Shown here piece after piece: positions 48,979-62,584 of a DNA stretch of 64,000 bases (the first letter of the stretch is position 1; every line of letters begins with the position of its first letter). Position numbers and translations under genes: made by a program. This DNA is from Sanghuangporus weigelae (Eukaryota > Basidiomycota > Agaricomycetes > Hymenochaetales > Hymenochaetaceae), in contig CP137320.1 of assembly GCA_033182465.1 (NCBI GenBank), forward strand, positions 1,550,001 through 1,614,000, written 5' to 3'. The notes below the pieces were generated by a model that searched no databases, was not told where the DNA came from, and was given only the letters and a program-made list of their open reading frames with translations.

Positions 48979-48986
48979 GTATATAG
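48979..48986 (-). promoter_or_regulatory. TATA box of the Hsp20-like gene
   Basis: The minus strand reads CTATATAC, about 128 bases upstream of the ATG. Confidence 0.45.
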
Positions 48987-49950
48987 CAGTCCGACAAAAC
49001 AGCAACTAGTACTAAGGCACGCAAAATCTTACTTAATACTAATATTTTCCCTAATTCTGCCTCACTCAGTCCACACCTACTCACCCTCGCTCGGCGCACC
49101 ATTGCCTAGCTATATCACCGCACTGAACTCGGAGGTCATGACCGGGAGACAGGCCTAGGGTTTTCCAATTCTGATTCTCGTCTGCACAGTCCCCAAAGTC
49201 TCAATCCAGAGCCAGAGATAACTTACTTATCAGAATTTTACCCCTCTTTTTTCTCTGTGCGTGCTCTGCCTACCTTAGTTTGGGTGCGTGTACACGGCAA
49301 GGCATTCATTTTGATTTCTCTTACGTTGTTAGCAACCGCAAGGCATACTCCAATATAAGGTTTGCACTGGCAGTCAGGCCTCCCACAACTCCGTCTCCAT
49401 CTCATTTCTCCTCGCATTAGTACTCACGCTCACACTCGCACTGGCAGTAGTACCTAGGCTGGCTGACATACGCATCTGTTTCACCGCGACGTGTATCTCT
49501 CTGGGGATCTGGCCATCTATATGTTGTGAACATTCGGACAAAGAGAGATCCTATACTCCTCGAGAAACCGGAATTCGGGCACATAATCGGCGCGGTGCCT
49601 ATCTGCCATTTGGATGATCCATCCAGGACATGAAAATGGAAATTGAGGACTACAAATGCGCTAAGTGCCGAGGTAGACGGCGAAGAAGAGCAGTACTGGC
49701 AATACTGGTACTGGGTTGCTTGCTATTGCCATTGACGAATACGTGCGTCATCAGTGATCAGTGACGCTAATCCGGTCTGCTGATCCAACTCAACAACTAC
49801 GTTCTACTTAAAAAAATAATGTCTTTACACGATCACGCGTTCGGCTGGATCTACGGTCATGTCCGCATGACCTTCCCCAGATTCGTATCTATCTGTCTTT
49901 CGTTCCTGTCTTGCACTTCGCGAGCTTGAAAAGCGAGCTAAAGTGCTGCA

Positions 49951-49957
49951 TATAAGG
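49951..49957 (+). promoter_or_regulatory. TATA box of the HIBADH gene
   Basis: TATAAGG, 69 bases upstream of the chosen ATG at 50026. Confidence 0.45.
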
Positions 49958-50025
49958 CATTGAACATTGGACCCGATCGCGCCACTATTCGCACGACGCG
50001 ACGCGACGGATACCGGTGGCATACG

Positions 50026-51407
50026 ATGCGGTTCTCACAACTGTTCCTTAATCGAAGTTTCACAGTTCTGCAGAACAGGCACTCTCACGCGACGTTGCGC
50101 GTCGCATCAGCATTCTCGACAGCAGCATCACAATCACCGTCGAATGCCCGCGCCGCCAGCATCAGCTTCCTGGGCCTCGGGCGCATGGGCTCGGAGATGG
50201 CTTACAATTTGTTTTCAAAGAGGCACGCGCTCGCACGTGAGGAGGAAAGAAGCATAGACACCATCGATCAGTCGTTTGTCGTCTGTGACGCTGTTCCAGA
50301 AGCTGCGCGTGCCTTTGTTCGCAATTTCCAGTCCCAGTTCCCTAGAAGCAAGATCCGCATCGTTGAGACGCCGGAGGAGTGCGTACCTCTATCTTTGCTT
50401 GGAATGAAATCCGATGTGTTGCTTCTAGAGCCGCGATGGCATCAGCGACGGTCATAACAATGCTACCGTCCTCACCGCAAGTGCGAACTGTGTACACGGG
50501 AACGCACGGAGTTCTGTCTGCTCTTCGCACTTTGCCACCTGAAGATCGAGCACAAACGCTATGTATTGACTCAACTACGCTAGACGTGAAGGTAGGTAGG
50601 TCTCAAACCCCTTTAATGACGCCATCAATACGGTCTATTAAACGCAAATCTAATTGTAAAGCACGGCAAGTTGCGTCGGAGGTAATCAATATGGGTGCAC
50701 AGATGGTCGATGCTCCAGTCTCTGGTGGTGCGTAGCACGACTACTTGTCTTCTCCGTTCAATATATCATCGTTCTTTAACCTTAACTTTGTTCCGAGCAC
50801 AGGCGTAGCAGGTGCAAAAGCGGGCACACTCACATTCCTTGTCGGCGGAAGCGAAGCAGCGTTCAAGCTGGCCTCTCCATTTCTTGAACATATGGGTCGA
50901 CGGATTGTTCACTGCGGGGGTGCCGGATCAGGACTTGCTGCAAAGATATGCAACAACTTGATGCTCGGTGTTGAGCAGGTGGTTACCGCCGAAGCTATGT
51001 TGCTCGGACAGCGGTTGGGCGTTCGCCCGGAGGTGCTCGCAGACGTAATTGGAAGTTCAACGGGCGCTTGCTGGAGCATGTCGAAGAACAACCCGGTCCC
51101 GGCTGCGACTCCTGGTATAGCACCGCCAAGCGAACGCGATTTCGAAGGCGGCTTTGCAACGGCGCTCATGATCAAGGTTTGGGAATCTCCTCCGTCTTTA
51201 ATCAGTGATAGAAGTTTACTGAATATCAATCTTGCACAGGACGTGGGGCTTGCGAAGGAAAGTGCGGAGCGGATGGGCGTCTCCCTGCCACTGGGCGCGG
51301 CAGCAGAACGGGTGTACGAAGCAGCGACTAAAGATTTGCCGGAGCTGACTCGGAAGGACTTTTCAAGCGTCTATCGGTACCTGGAAAGCTTGTCTATGAG
51401 GAAATAA
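50026..51407 (+). CDS. 3-hydroxyisobutyrate dehydrogenase, mitochondrial
   Basis: NAD enzyme of valine breakdown: 3-hydroxyisobutyrate to methylmalonate semialdehyde. An Arg/Ser-rich N-terminus (MRFSQLFLNRSF..HATLRVASAFSTAA) looks like a mitochondrial presequence. The Rossmann motif SFLGLGRMGSEMAYNL follows. The substrate loop MVDAPVSGG, GTLTFLVGG and the catalytic-lysine region GLAAKICNNLMLG agree with the family. The later LMIKDVGLAKESAERMG and the ...YEAATKDLPELTRKDFSSVYRYL end also fit. The first intron uses donor GA|GTGCGT, fixed by the conserved EEAAMASATVITMLPSS. The frame is open upstream to about 49960, but without an ATG. Confidence 0.92.
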
Positions 51408-51872
51408 AAATAAACGGATTTGAACGTGAACAAGTGAATACACCCGAGCTGAAACGCAGGGTGGCGTGAGAGCTGTTGTTCAGATAAGGATAATTGCCAA
51501 AAAAAGTAACGAATATTTTGGGTCCGTATCCGAATTCTCTACAAGTTACAAGCACCTCGTCTCCTCCCTCCTTCTCTTCAACATTCCATCTCCTCATCGC
51601 CGACTTCATACTAATCGTAGCCATCGTTCGGAGTCTATCTGGCTGCTGCCAACGCTATTCTCTCTTTTCTTCCATTTTGTCTCTTTCTCTCCCTTCGAAG
51701 TTCCACGTGCCGGCCCTCTAGTCTTTACGTCTACCACATAGTAACTGCACTTTACCTATTACATATCCCTTCGCTCTCTCTTTCATCTCGTCTCCATCCT
51801 TTTTTTCACCGGCCGCCGTCGTCGTCTTTACCACAACGTTCGCCGAATAGCTGAACAACAACGATCCCAGCG
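51408..51872. other. pyrimidine-rich promoter region
   Basis: 465 bases between two plus-strand genes. The last 130 bases before the ATG are strongly C/T-rich (ctctctttcatctcgtctcc), typical of an efficiently expressed fungal gene. Confidence 0.5.
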
Positions 51873-54082
51873 ATGTCTGCTGAAAAGCCCAGTGCGATCA
51901 TCTTTGGTGCGTGCTTCCCTATAATATACATTATACAATGCATGGATTTATCAGTCGTCTTAACTACTCGGTGTTGTACGCTCGCTCGTAGGTGGCCTGA
52001 ACACCTGGTCGCGCAGATTCGCATGCCATCTCGTCCCGAAGGATGGCGAGCCTCTCGTCTCGGTGCGTCCTATCGTCTCTATTCGTCTCTATCGATTCGT
52101 TTCCGTACACTTACACTCAATCTGTCTTTATGTTCCGCTTTCTTAACAGCACCTCCGCGTTGTGGATAAATTCTCAGTTTCTCCGCCTACGACGTACGGG
52201 TATTTCCTCCTTTGTCAAGTTCTGCCTTCCTTAACGTTGTCGCTTTTACCAGGTATCTTGGTTCAGATTTCAAAGAAGTGCTACCAAACGAACTTGTTGA
52301 GTACAAGCAGGCCAATCTCACTATCCCAGGTGGGTATTCTATATTCCTGTGCATCAAACAAACAATCTTTTTTTTTTTCTGTCTCCGTCTCTGTATTCCG
52401 AGATGGGCGGTCGCTGACGATATGTGTTTCGCCTTTTTCTATTTTTGCTTCCGCATATTCGATCCTTCCCCATCTCGCGCTCGGCTTAAACATTTCTGAT
52501 GAATTTCGATCCATCGTCTCGCATCGCGTATTATATCCGTGCATTTCTAGCGACGGTTAGCAAAATGTTCGATCCGCCTGAGGGCCGTGCTCCCTATTCC
52601 TGGGTTTTCGACTTGTCCGGCGAGTTCAGACATGATCGATCTGATGTGGTACGTTCCTCCGCACTTCTGTTTCTGTTTATCAATTTCTTTGGTAATTCTA
52701 ATAACGAGGATGACGGGCCCTTTGTACCCCTTTTCCATTTTTACTTGTCCCCCGCGTTCGGGTAGATTCAAATCGGGCAGACGCTGAACATCGCACGATT
52801 ACTTGGCGAGGAGGCAGCGCAGCGCAACGTCAAGGCCTACGTCCGCGTTACGCAGTCGTTCTACGAGACTCCGGAGAAGGGTACCCACGATGAGAAGGAG
52901 AGCATCAAACCTTCGGGCATCCGCGGCGTCTGGTGGCACGAGACTTTGCGCTTACTGGCGAACATCGAGAAGTACGTTGCTTCATTTGAATATGTAACAC
53001 GCGGGACGTTGGTGTTCTCTAATGCTTCTCCTACTTCTCTCTCCTTAGTTTGAATCTCGTTATCTTACGGCCTGGTCTCGTGTACGGCCCGTATGTTGAA
53101 TATGGTATGAGTAAGTTGTAGGGTTCGATATCATGCTTCCCGCTATTTACTGATGGTTGTCCCCAAGTACCTACTACTATGGCTGTGGGATCTGTTTATG
53201 GGTACCTGAAGAAACCTATGAAGGCATTGTAGGTCCACGCTGCTTCTTTGTTCTTTCTAGCTCTGTACTAAACCATATATAGATGGTCACCGGGTAAAAA
53301 TCCCATGAACACGGTGCACATCGACGATGTTGCAGCAGCTGCTATAGCACTGGCAAATTGGATAGAGAAAGAGGGTCGAAAGCAGGCGGACATCATCGCC
53401 GGGGAGGAAATTCCTCCGAACGATAAGAGCAAAGTTAAAGTAGCGGAAGCGGAATCGCAATCCCTACCGGACTCAAGCAAGAAGCTTGTCGCTCCGGTAT
53501 TCAATCTCGTAAGTTCATCGACTCAAAATATGTTCTTGTATTTGTATGAGGCGCGACAACTTAATTTTATTTCCCGCGAACCCAAAACTTGTTTTCCGCA
53601 GGTGGATGAGTCGAATAGCACACTCGCTTCGATCGGAACGGAGATTTGTTCAACCTTTGATACGACCTTTGGTTTTCATGATTTCTTCACGACGACTATG
53701 GCGAGGGTGCGTTCTTCCGTTTATTCGCCTATAGGAGTTGTTATAGTAACAAGGACCAACGTTCATTGGTTGGTTGTATGTATAGATCACGAAGCTCGCG
53801 GAACACATCATCGAGGACATCAATGAAGAACACGTTGGCGGGTGGACTGAGATGCTGCAGGCTTCGGACCCGCCTATTAATGGTATGACACCCGTCACGG
53901 CGTACATGGACGAATCGACCCTGCAAAAGATCTCGCTTGCGTTCAATTCGGACAAGATCAAGAACGTGGTGGGCTTCCAGCTGAAGCACCCGCAATTCAG
54001 CAAAGAGGAACTCAAGGCTATAGTTGACCGTTGGAAGGAGGAAGGCAGTTGGCCACGCGTGGAGCCGAAAGCGTCAACGTGA
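51873..54082 (+). CDS. NAD-dependent epimerase/dehydratase-like protein (atypical extended SDR)
   Basis: Begins MSAEKPSAIIFGG, where the nucleotide-binding loop reads FGGLNTWSRRF, a variant of GxxGxxG. Then come YSWVFDLSGEFRHDRSD, NIARLLGEEAAQRNVKAYVRVTQSFYETP, LNLVILRPGLVYGPYVEYGM, MNTVHIDDVAAAAIALANW and VFNLVDESNSTL, in the order of extended short-chain dehydrogenases. The YxxxK active site is not evident; that stretch reads RGVWWHETLRLL. The C-terminus has helical KNVVGFQLKHPQFSKEELKAIVDRW. About nine exons with short introns. It may be catalytically unusual or non-catalytic. Substrate unknown. Confidence 0.85.
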
Positions 54083-55108
54083 AACGCGTAAAAGACACCA
54101 GCAACTGATTTGAAAGAGTATTTGAAGAACGAAGAGTCGGATGTTCTTCTGGCGTCCTGGCGTTATTTTTTCTTTTACTCCTTTTGAACAACGAGTGACT
54201 GAAATTTGTTATGTCGTGTCATACTTATCTGCATCCATATTTCTTTTCCTTTTTTCTTCTTCGTTTCTTTTATTCCTATTTCTACTTCTTTAGTCTTCAT
54301 TCTTTCTCTTTTGTTTCGTTCGGTTCTCCCTTCTCAATTCCCTCTGTTCCTGCTTCGATCATCCATAATGAATCAACACTCTCATCATCAACCTCTCCAT
54401 CTCTTATCCTTCATCCGTTCCTCACCTCTCACTCTTCTTTCTTCACGCATGCACGCACACAGTCAACGTCCACTTAATCACCTACTGTCCGCTGCCTTCT
54501 CCATACTTCCCTTTCCGAAGGCATCCGGTTTATCTTCTTCCTTACCCTGCCCAACCATCCATCACGCTACCTGATAGACCGTTGCTGCCACTGGTTTTTC
54601 TCAAATATCCCATGTCTAGTTTGATGTATGTCATCCTCCACTTCGCCTGCCCTCGCTAATATTGCTGGGGATGACCATTTCTGCGTACGGGATTGAAAGA
54701 GGGCCGTTATCTCTTTTGTTTTCGCCTCCGCCTTCGCCTTCGTCTTCGTCGATGATTGATTGATTGAGTTAGTTATGTATAATTATGCAGAGTTTAATGG
54801 AAGATTTTCGGACTGTTGTGGTCCATGAATATGATGATGAATATGAAATGTGCTGGTATTATGTAACATGTGAATGTGAATGTGAAAGCCCTCCTTCGAT
54901 TATTCCGCCTGTCCGCCTACACAGGCGTTTCTAACGCGTCAAAACGTACTTTACCATCACAACTTGGCACTTGGATCTCAGGGATTGATATCGATTGACT
55001 CTCTTTCGTAATCGGGCGGCATCTTTGCCGTGATACTTAACTTAGCGTTCGGGGATAAAATCATAAATTACACATTTTCTTTTGCTTTTGGCTTGCCGGC
55101 GCGTTTGG
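54083..55108. other. intergenic region with simple repeats
   Basis: 1026 bases without a supported gene. The first half is very T/C-rich on the plus strand. A gattgattgatt run is near 54755-54768 and tgaatgtgaatgtgaa near 54871-54886. It should contain the end of the epimerase transcript and the b561 promoter. Confidence 0.55.
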
Positions 55109-56512
55109 ATGTCTCCGAATACGAACACGATCTCGTTGCGCAGGATGCACACCGCGCGGTACTCTGACGACGCGGCGCGTGAGAGTGTGGACAGCGTGGA
55201 GATCTTCGACGTCGACTCGTCGGAGAAGGACTCTGTTGCTTCTGCTGGTGGTGCTGGTGGCGGCGGTGGGTATTTCGTCGGTGGCGGGAGCAGTGGGAGG
55301 GTACCACCTGGACCGGCGACGCTGCGCGCTGCGAGGAGAGAGGAGAGGAGGTTCGATGGTGTGGCGCGGACTGTTGCTTTGGTGAGTGCTTGGAGGATTT
55401 ATGTGTATGTGTATGAGTTGCTTATAACATTATGTGCTAGACGTTCTCGACTGTGCGTGGTTCAGTGTTCATCATACACGACACGAATGTTTGCTATATG
55501 ATCTGATCATGAATATTGCATGCTCTGCTACTACATAGTTTTCGACAGTATATACGACATATCTCATTGCTTCCAGTAATCCTCGTTCGCTTTCATGGTT
55601 CGCGTACCATCCGCCATTACAAATGGCATCTCTAACTCTGTTCACTCTTGGTATGTCTAGCTTTCTTCTAATTCCATCCTTCTAAACGTTGGCATCAACT
55701 CACGCAAATAAATCTTTTAATGTGGCGTTTGTAAATCAGGCATCCTTACCCTCCAACCTGCGTCCCAGCCCAAGGCGAAAGCCGCAGGACTCGTACGGCA
55801 TCAACTCTGCATGTTGCTCGCAGGCGCGCCACTCCTCGCAGCAGGGACGTGGGTCATCTATCACAGCAAGGAGGTCAAAGCGCGGCAACATTTCACCTCG
55901 TGGCACGGTGTACGTTTACCGTTTCCGCTATCGTGTCTTTCAGGCTCATCACAGACTCCTTTTCTCTTCTCTCTTCTTTGTCTTTGCTTCTTTCTTGACG
56001 GCATAGACAATCGGCATCATTGCCGTCGGCTGGCTATCTATCCAGATGCTCGTCGGCTGCGCAAGCGTGTGGTTCGGCGGAGCTGCCTTTGGAGGCGGCA
56101 TGAAGGCTAAGAACGTCTGGAAGTACCATCGGTCCGTCTATTTTCCACACTTGTTCTTCTTTCTCTTGCTTATACTTGTGACTTCCCACTGTTTCTCCTT
56201 TTTTTCCCGAGCAGATTATCAGGATACCTTGTATATCCGCTCCTACTATATACAGCGCACCTCGGAGGGGCATGGTCAACATATACGAACGCCCACGCAA
56301 ATCCCGTTATGCGAATCATCGCCTTCTCTGTTGGCCCTATAATCACCGTTCTAGCCGTCTTTAGCAGAATAAGGTACGAACATATTCAAATTCATTCAGT
56401 ATCGTTCTTTGACTGTTTCCTTTTTGTTCTAATTGCCGCATAATGCATCTTCTGTATTCTCTTCTGCCGGGTTATCAACACAATTAGACTAACTAAGATG
56501 AAGCTCTTCTAA
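55109..56512 (+). CDS. cytochrome b561-domain membrane protein
   Basis: Di-heme b561-type electron carrier, predicted to span a membrane five or six times. An N-terminal Ser/Asp/Gly-rich tail (MSPNTNTISLRR, then a GGAGGGGG run) precedes helices VALFSTVYTTYLIASS, MASLTLFTLGILTLQP, MLLAGAPLLAAGTWVIYH, TIGIIAVGWLSIQMLVGCASVWFGG, LVYPLLLYTAHLGGAW and VGPIITVLAVFSR. Candidate heme ligands are the His in WFAYHPP, RHQ, TSWHG and KYHRLSGY. Exon 2 begins at 55539, fixed by phase. The last exon gives RLTKMKLF, a usual b561 end. The pairing of hemes with ascorbate or another donor is not shown. Confidence 0.85.
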
Positions 56513-56801
56513 TCTCATTCCTACACGATTGCCTTCTAGTTCTAGAACACCATCTTACTCAACTTACGAAGTATTCTTATAACGTCATACGCTATCACAT
56601 CTACGTATTTCATATATTGCTTTCATTTTCATCATCCGTCCTCTCTGGTCCACTGGCTCAAAGTTTGTATCTATGTATTAATTTATTGGAACGGAATGGA
56701 CTACTAACTAATACGTACTTGCGAGTAATGCAAAAATATTGATGCTGATCAAAGCGAACGACAAGGATTGTATACTTCAATGCGTGAGTAACAAGAATTC
56801 T
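56513..56801. other. shared 3' region of the b561 and GEA genes
   Basis: 289 AT-rich bases between convergent stops. No other feature seen. Confidence 0.55.
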
Positions 56802-59800
56802 CTATGTAGTTGGCTGAGAGCTAGATGTAACTTCGGGAGTTGTTGATGGTGCAGGTTCAGATGCAGATACGGATGCAGCAGGTGGTGGCGGAGGCGGCGG
56901 CGACGGAATGACCTCATCCAGAAATCCAGGAAGGAAACGTTCAATGCGCTCGCATGTCGCTTGCCATAGTTCCTTCTGCCGCTCGGTTCTCTTGTCCTCT
57001 AGAGCTGGAGGCACGAGGATGTCCATAGCATTCATGACGAGAATCACGTTCTTCAGAGACTCGGGCACAGCTTCGTACTGCAGTCAGGAATAACGTCAGC
57101 TATACATGCAGATCAGTTGAACAGATGTTAAGGCGCACCAATTGATCACGCCTATCAGCATTCATCAATCTATCTAATAAATCAAGTATCTCCATCCACA
57201 GAGGTCTAATATCTTTTTCCTTCACTTCATCATTCACCTCGAGCTGTATAAATACTTTGCACAGCAGGACAGACGCGCGCAAACGCGTCTCGGACATCCC
57301 TCGCGGATCGCGTCGTACGACATGCGGCTGGAAAAGGTTATCCAAAAGTGGTAGAACTACTTGATCAAAAACGATTTCGGATAGATCCTTGATTCCTGGA
57401 AGAAGGACCTGTTGTCCTAGAAGAATACGCTGGAGGTGGATGAGCGCGATGTGTCGGACTTCTCTTGAGGCATTTGTGGATTGCCGAGCTAAGGAGAATA
57501 TAAGCGGGAGGGAGCATTGCTTCCAGAGTTGGTCGACGGGAACGTGATCGCTCTCGGAGAATCGAGGGATGAATTTCTTCATGTCGAAGAGAAGATCAGC
57601 AGACTGCTTCCCGCGTTGAATGGCAAGCTCGCTAGAGTGTAGTCGATCAGTGTTCTTATTGTCTTGAATGTGACAGTAGCTATACTTACTAAAGCGGAGC
57701 TTCAGATTCTCTCCGCCTATCCCGTTGGCCTGCATTCTCAGCAGCTGATCCGGCAGCAGACGCATACTCATTCAATAAGCTAACCAATCCGGCGAAGTTG
57801 TCAGACAAAACACATTGCTCTGGTCCATCCGCGACGAGCGTCGTTAACAATTCGAACACGTGTCGCGATGCAGCTGGCTGTCTCATCGAGGAGCGCATCA
57901 AAGCAAATACCAAGCCCCATTCTGTTTGCGAACGTATGATGTTTCGGTGCGACTTCACAAGTTCGACAACACCTGCGATAATCTGCTCTCCGACGGAGGT
58001 TGCCACTGATGCTGGCAGACTTCCGATCAAATCGAGAGAAACGTATAACTGGTCCCGCAAGGATGGCTTTCAAGTCGGATCAGTAACACTCCAAGCCAAA
58101 GAGTACAGTGTACTCACTTTATCAGCAATAACAAGTAACAACCTCCAGAGTCCTGCCACAGCACGCTCTATGAGGAGAATGCTGTAGCTTGACGCAGATG
58201 ATAACAAAGACGACAGATGCTCATAAGCCACCGGCCTAGGCAAAGACGGCAATTTTATTAAAAGAAATACCAGAGAAACGAACGTAAATACTTACCATGT
58301 CTCCTCGATGTATTGTGGCGTCCTCGTGATAATGCTGACCATCATCTCAAGCAAGTATACGGAACCAGGATCGTAGGACAGAGTTTGAGGAGTAGCGTTC
58401 TTACGTGAGGGGTTGGGCGAGTTGGGTGCGACGGTATCATCTATTTCTTGTTTCAATCTTGCAACGGTGCGCTCATGTGCTAATGCTTCAAGTGCTTTGA
58501 CTGCCCAGACCAGAGACTCATTTCCGAGAGCACTGAATAGATTAAATATTCAGATATGTCAGTGATGTTGGAAAAGCAAGAAATCAGTATACGTACGGAA
58601 TCTGGGCATATAATTCTTCCAACCGACATGCAGTTAGGCAATCAATAGTGCAGAGTGTATTTTCAATCTCGGGATCTGTTGCTTCCGGTACCGTCTCCGT
58701 GCTCGAGTTGTAGGGTGTCAAAAGGTAAGAGGATAGCGTAGATAGTAATCCACCATCGCCTCGTCCCGTGGGACGCGGTGAAGGTACAGTGGTATGTAAT
58801 GGAATGGCTCCGATGAATTCCTCCATTTTGAGCATCGGCGTCGGAAGTAAAGAATGAAGGAATAGGTTGGTGAAGATCTCGAAAATCTACACTGATGGTT
58901 AAGAGACTGATAATTGGCACTATCTCACACTAACCTGCATCCATCCTTCTCTGACTGCATTCCCGTTGCCGTTAATGATGGTAAACAACACTACTGCTGC
59001 CAGCTGACCCTTGAAGTCGGTTCCGAATTTGATGGATAGGGACGATACAGTGACGTCTTGACCTTCCACTTCGACCACAGGATAATGAGGGACTCGGGTC
59101 ACCAAAGCGTCGGGTACAAGACTCGAGACCTGAGACAGGGAGACAACCACAAAGTCCAACACTTCAGGAAGATTGAAATGGACCGCCAACGTAGCCAATT
59201 GCCTGAACCCAGTGATCGCACGTTGTACCGTGTAATCATCGTCAAAAGTCGTAAATGCATACGCAATGGACGATATGATTGATTTCCAGACTGAATTGAA
59301 CATAGTGTAGTCGAACACTGAGGATTTGCAAGTGTGTAATTTGCCTTCTTGGGGATGAGTTGACTTGCGTTTGAATTGCAGATTGCTCTCACCTGCTACT
59401 CGGGTTCGTGCTAGTAACTCCTTCCAAGCGTAGCCAAATCCTACCTGTCCGGTATGCTCTTCTGGCATGACAATTTCCTTTTTGCGTATTGAGTCGTACA
59501 CTGAACTCTGCACAATGGCCTCGCTGAGTTTACAAACAAGACGCTGCGACGAAAAGACTTACTAGAAATTCGGTGGAAAAGTCAGATCCGTCATTCTGGC
59601 CCTGCAGGTTCTTTTGGTAATCCTCCAAAGTCATACGTTTCTTGAAAGGCAATAAGTAAATAGTCGTAAAATTACTGGAAGTGTCCACTTACGCGGATTT
59701 GAGGGTTGTGCAAGTCGGTGTTAAGCATGATGATCGAGTATGTAAGGATATAAACTGAATCTTGAGACTTGATTCCCGCTGTAATATTTCTCGCGTAAGA

Positions 59801-62370
59801 CATGGCAATCAGAAGAAGGAGCTTCTGACAGACCAGGTCCTGTTGCGAAATAGACTTCTGCGAATGTCTCAGTGATACGCGCGATCTGTTGAGATTCCCC
59901 TGGAAGCCTAAAGCTTTCAAGAAGCTCCCTCAGGGCATCCGCAACGGGTTTCTCTCAGGAGTTAGCTCAATTCTGCGAACCACAAGTTACAGAGAACATC
60001 AACTCACATCCTTGAAGTCAAAGAGCTTGATAAATGCCTTTAGAACGTCAAGATTCTCTGGCTTGGATAAGAAATCGCCCAGCAGCCTTTTGTCAAGGCG
60101 ATTACAACTCTTTAAGAATCTAGCTAGACTCTTTGGACGATCAACGGTATCAGACAAGTCCGCATATATCAGCTTGTTTTCTTCTAAGAAGGAGAGTCCG
60201 ACTTTTGGCTTCGCATTGAAACGCGAAGCACCAGTCAAGACAAGCCGTTTACGTGACTTAGCGTCAAGAAGCTCATGCGGAGATGGGAGACCCTGCGGTA
60301 ATGTATCAACAATATATTCCAATCAGCTGTGAAGTTTATCTGTACCGATGGCCATGACCCTTCACGCTAGAACAGTTACAACAAACGTGAGAAATATGTT
60401 TGCACTAGTTATCAATGGAATAGACTTACGTTACTAGCTCTGTCACACATGTCCTTAATGAACTCAAGTAGTAGGTCAAGGCATAGAAGTTGAGAAGACT
60501 GCTGAGCCAGGTCTCGTGGCCCTGCTGTAGGCAGTCCATATACACCCTGAAGGCATTACATCAGACACAGGAGAATCAGCAAGCTCGGTTATTACCTTCG
60601 TCAGGAAGTTCACCAGTTTCTCAAAAAGGTCTTCGCAATTGACATCGCAGTCGTAATTCACAAAAAGATCGACCATGAAACCGGGGTATCGCGCGATTTG
60701 ATTCAAGGTCTCTAGCATGAGTTCCTTCGTCTCACCCTTTGCTGGTGCAATTGCAGGCTTGGCTGGTACTACGTTTTCTTCTTCGGTTTCGCTAAACGAT
60801 TGAATGGATGAATTTGATGTGCCATTGACGGGTGTACCAGGTCGAGGAGATACGGTAAGTCCTTTTTGTTGCGCGATACTCACAATCTGAGCTCTGGTTG
60901 GAACAGATGGCGCCAGGCGGTCGATCGAGAAAGACAGGAATAGTTCTTGTTGTAACTTCAAATGAGTGCGCATAGTCTCCAGCATCGATGAGATGGTACG
61001 GAGAGACATATAAAGCACTCTTGGATTGTCCGACCGTGCGAGCTGAAAGAAATTCTTGCAGCCCTCGTCCTGGATGATGCTGATCAAGGTAGGATAATCT
61101 CCTATTCGGGAGCCAGCAACCTCGAATGCAGTGTTCAGAATGCGGAGCGAAGTAAGGCGAGTCGAGTCCGTGTGGGTACGGTCGTTTGGGTCCGTAATCT
61201 TTACCAGAACACGAAGTAGCTCGACGATGGACGGTAGTCCGTCTTACCAAGTTTATAAGCAAAGTACCAAATGCTCGTCAGCGCTTGTTCACTTACATTC
61301 ACTTCTATGGATTGGTGTTCGCGCAAGGTCGCGAGCATCTTGATTATTTTCAGGAAGTTCCACTGACTTTTCCGCCAGCAAGTTGGCATTTGCTTGCACT
61401 GGGGTCGACGGATCGCTTTGAACTGGCGCAGGGTGCACATTCGAAGACGGATTTTGAGATGTCTGGACGTTCATTGTCAGTTCATTATCGGATGGACTTG
61501 CTTGCGAGCTCGCAAGCCTTTTCTCCTCTTCTTCAGGATCAAGCAAATACAGGCGTCCGAATATTTGGCGCACAACTGCATGCATAGTTGACTCAGCATA
61601 CTTGCGAAGGACCTCTTTGAAACCATGCTTCGTCAATAAACAAATTCCAAATGAGAATTATGAACTTACCACTAAGCCTCATTTGGCAGCAGGTAGTCAA
61701 AACCGTCTCAAGCATTTCGCATACTTCGATGTCACCGAGTCGCTTCCCTGAAGGACCACACATGCACTGTTCGATCACCGCCATGATGCGATATAGTACT
61801 ACTTCGTCACTGGATGCATCGCTCGCCTCAAATTTGCAGTTTGAAACAGTGCTGCTTAGCTCGGCGAGAACAAGCTCAAGGTCGGGAGCATCGGCGCGGA
61901 TGAATCCTGCCACGAAGAAGGTATGAATGGCAGCCAGAGCTGCAGAGGTAATAGGTCCCGTTGATAATGGCGAGCGAATCAGCGCGAAGAAGGGGGATAG
62001 GAGTGATGTGAGTGAGATAGCTTCGACATCTGAACATCGAATGGAATCATAATCTGATCGTTAGTTGCTACAATAGCGATGTGGACGTGTACATACCCAC
62101 AACATCCCGGACTTCCCTCTTCAGCTCAAGGAGACCTGCCATAAGCAAGACCTCTTGCCTTGCAGAGCTGCCTGACGCGTCAGAGCCTCCTCCAATGCGT
62201 CTGAGGCCCATACTCGCTGCAAGCGCGTCATCTCGAGAATACAGTGGTGTTTGAGCACCGGATGCCCAACGCGAGTTCTTGCGCATGGCAGAGGTGACTG
62301 CGAGTATCTCAGAGCATATTATGTGCTTCTTTGACACGGAAAGTATTGCAGATGGTACATTTGCGGCCAT
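56802..62370 (-). CDS. GEA2: Sec7-domain Arf guanine-nucleotide exchange factor (Gea/GBF1)
   Basis: Large Golgi Arf-GEF that loads Arf1 with GTP for COPI coat formation. The start [19 protein letters not shown] is at 62370. The DCB and HUS domains follow ([56 protein letters not shown]). The Sec7 domain is near 60320-59700 and includes [24 protein letters not shown] and [18 protein letters not shown]. The Glu in LPGESQQI is the catalytic glutamic finger. Downstream HDS regions ([32 protein letters not shown]-like) and a Pro-rich tail ([11 protein letters not shown]) close the protein. More than twenty exons. Yeast has GEA1 and GEA2; a single orthologue is expected here, so the symbol is approximate. 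Confidence 0.93.
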
Positions 62371-62584
62371 CCTCAGCAGATTCTCTCCGATGTGAGATGA
62401 GAAAGGTCGAAAATGGCGAGAGGGTAGGACGATCAGTAGTACGCAGTGACGATTTGCCTTCCTTTCTGGACCAAGCGTATAGCCACTGCTCAAGAACACG
62501 TGTAACTACATAATTCAACGAAAATTCCGTTTATAACTGCATTTCGTAGAAAACAGAACACAAAAAGTACAGATACAAATGTCT

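Larger units (their letters stand above)
48852..50025. other. divergent intergenic region, Hsp20-like / HIBADH
   Basis: 1174 bases holding both promoters. There is a TATA box on each side (see below). A GAACATTC half-site pair is at 49528-49535. No gene seen. Confidence 0.55.

Noticed and set aside
48224-49102. 292-codon minus-strand ORF as one gene
   Set aside because: Part of it is intron and upstream sequence; the four-exon Hsp20-like model uses its middle portion with consensus splice sites.
49528-49535. GAACATTC as a heat-shock element for the Hsp20-like gene
   Set aside because: Only one pair, almost 700 bases from the ATG, with no third unit in phase.
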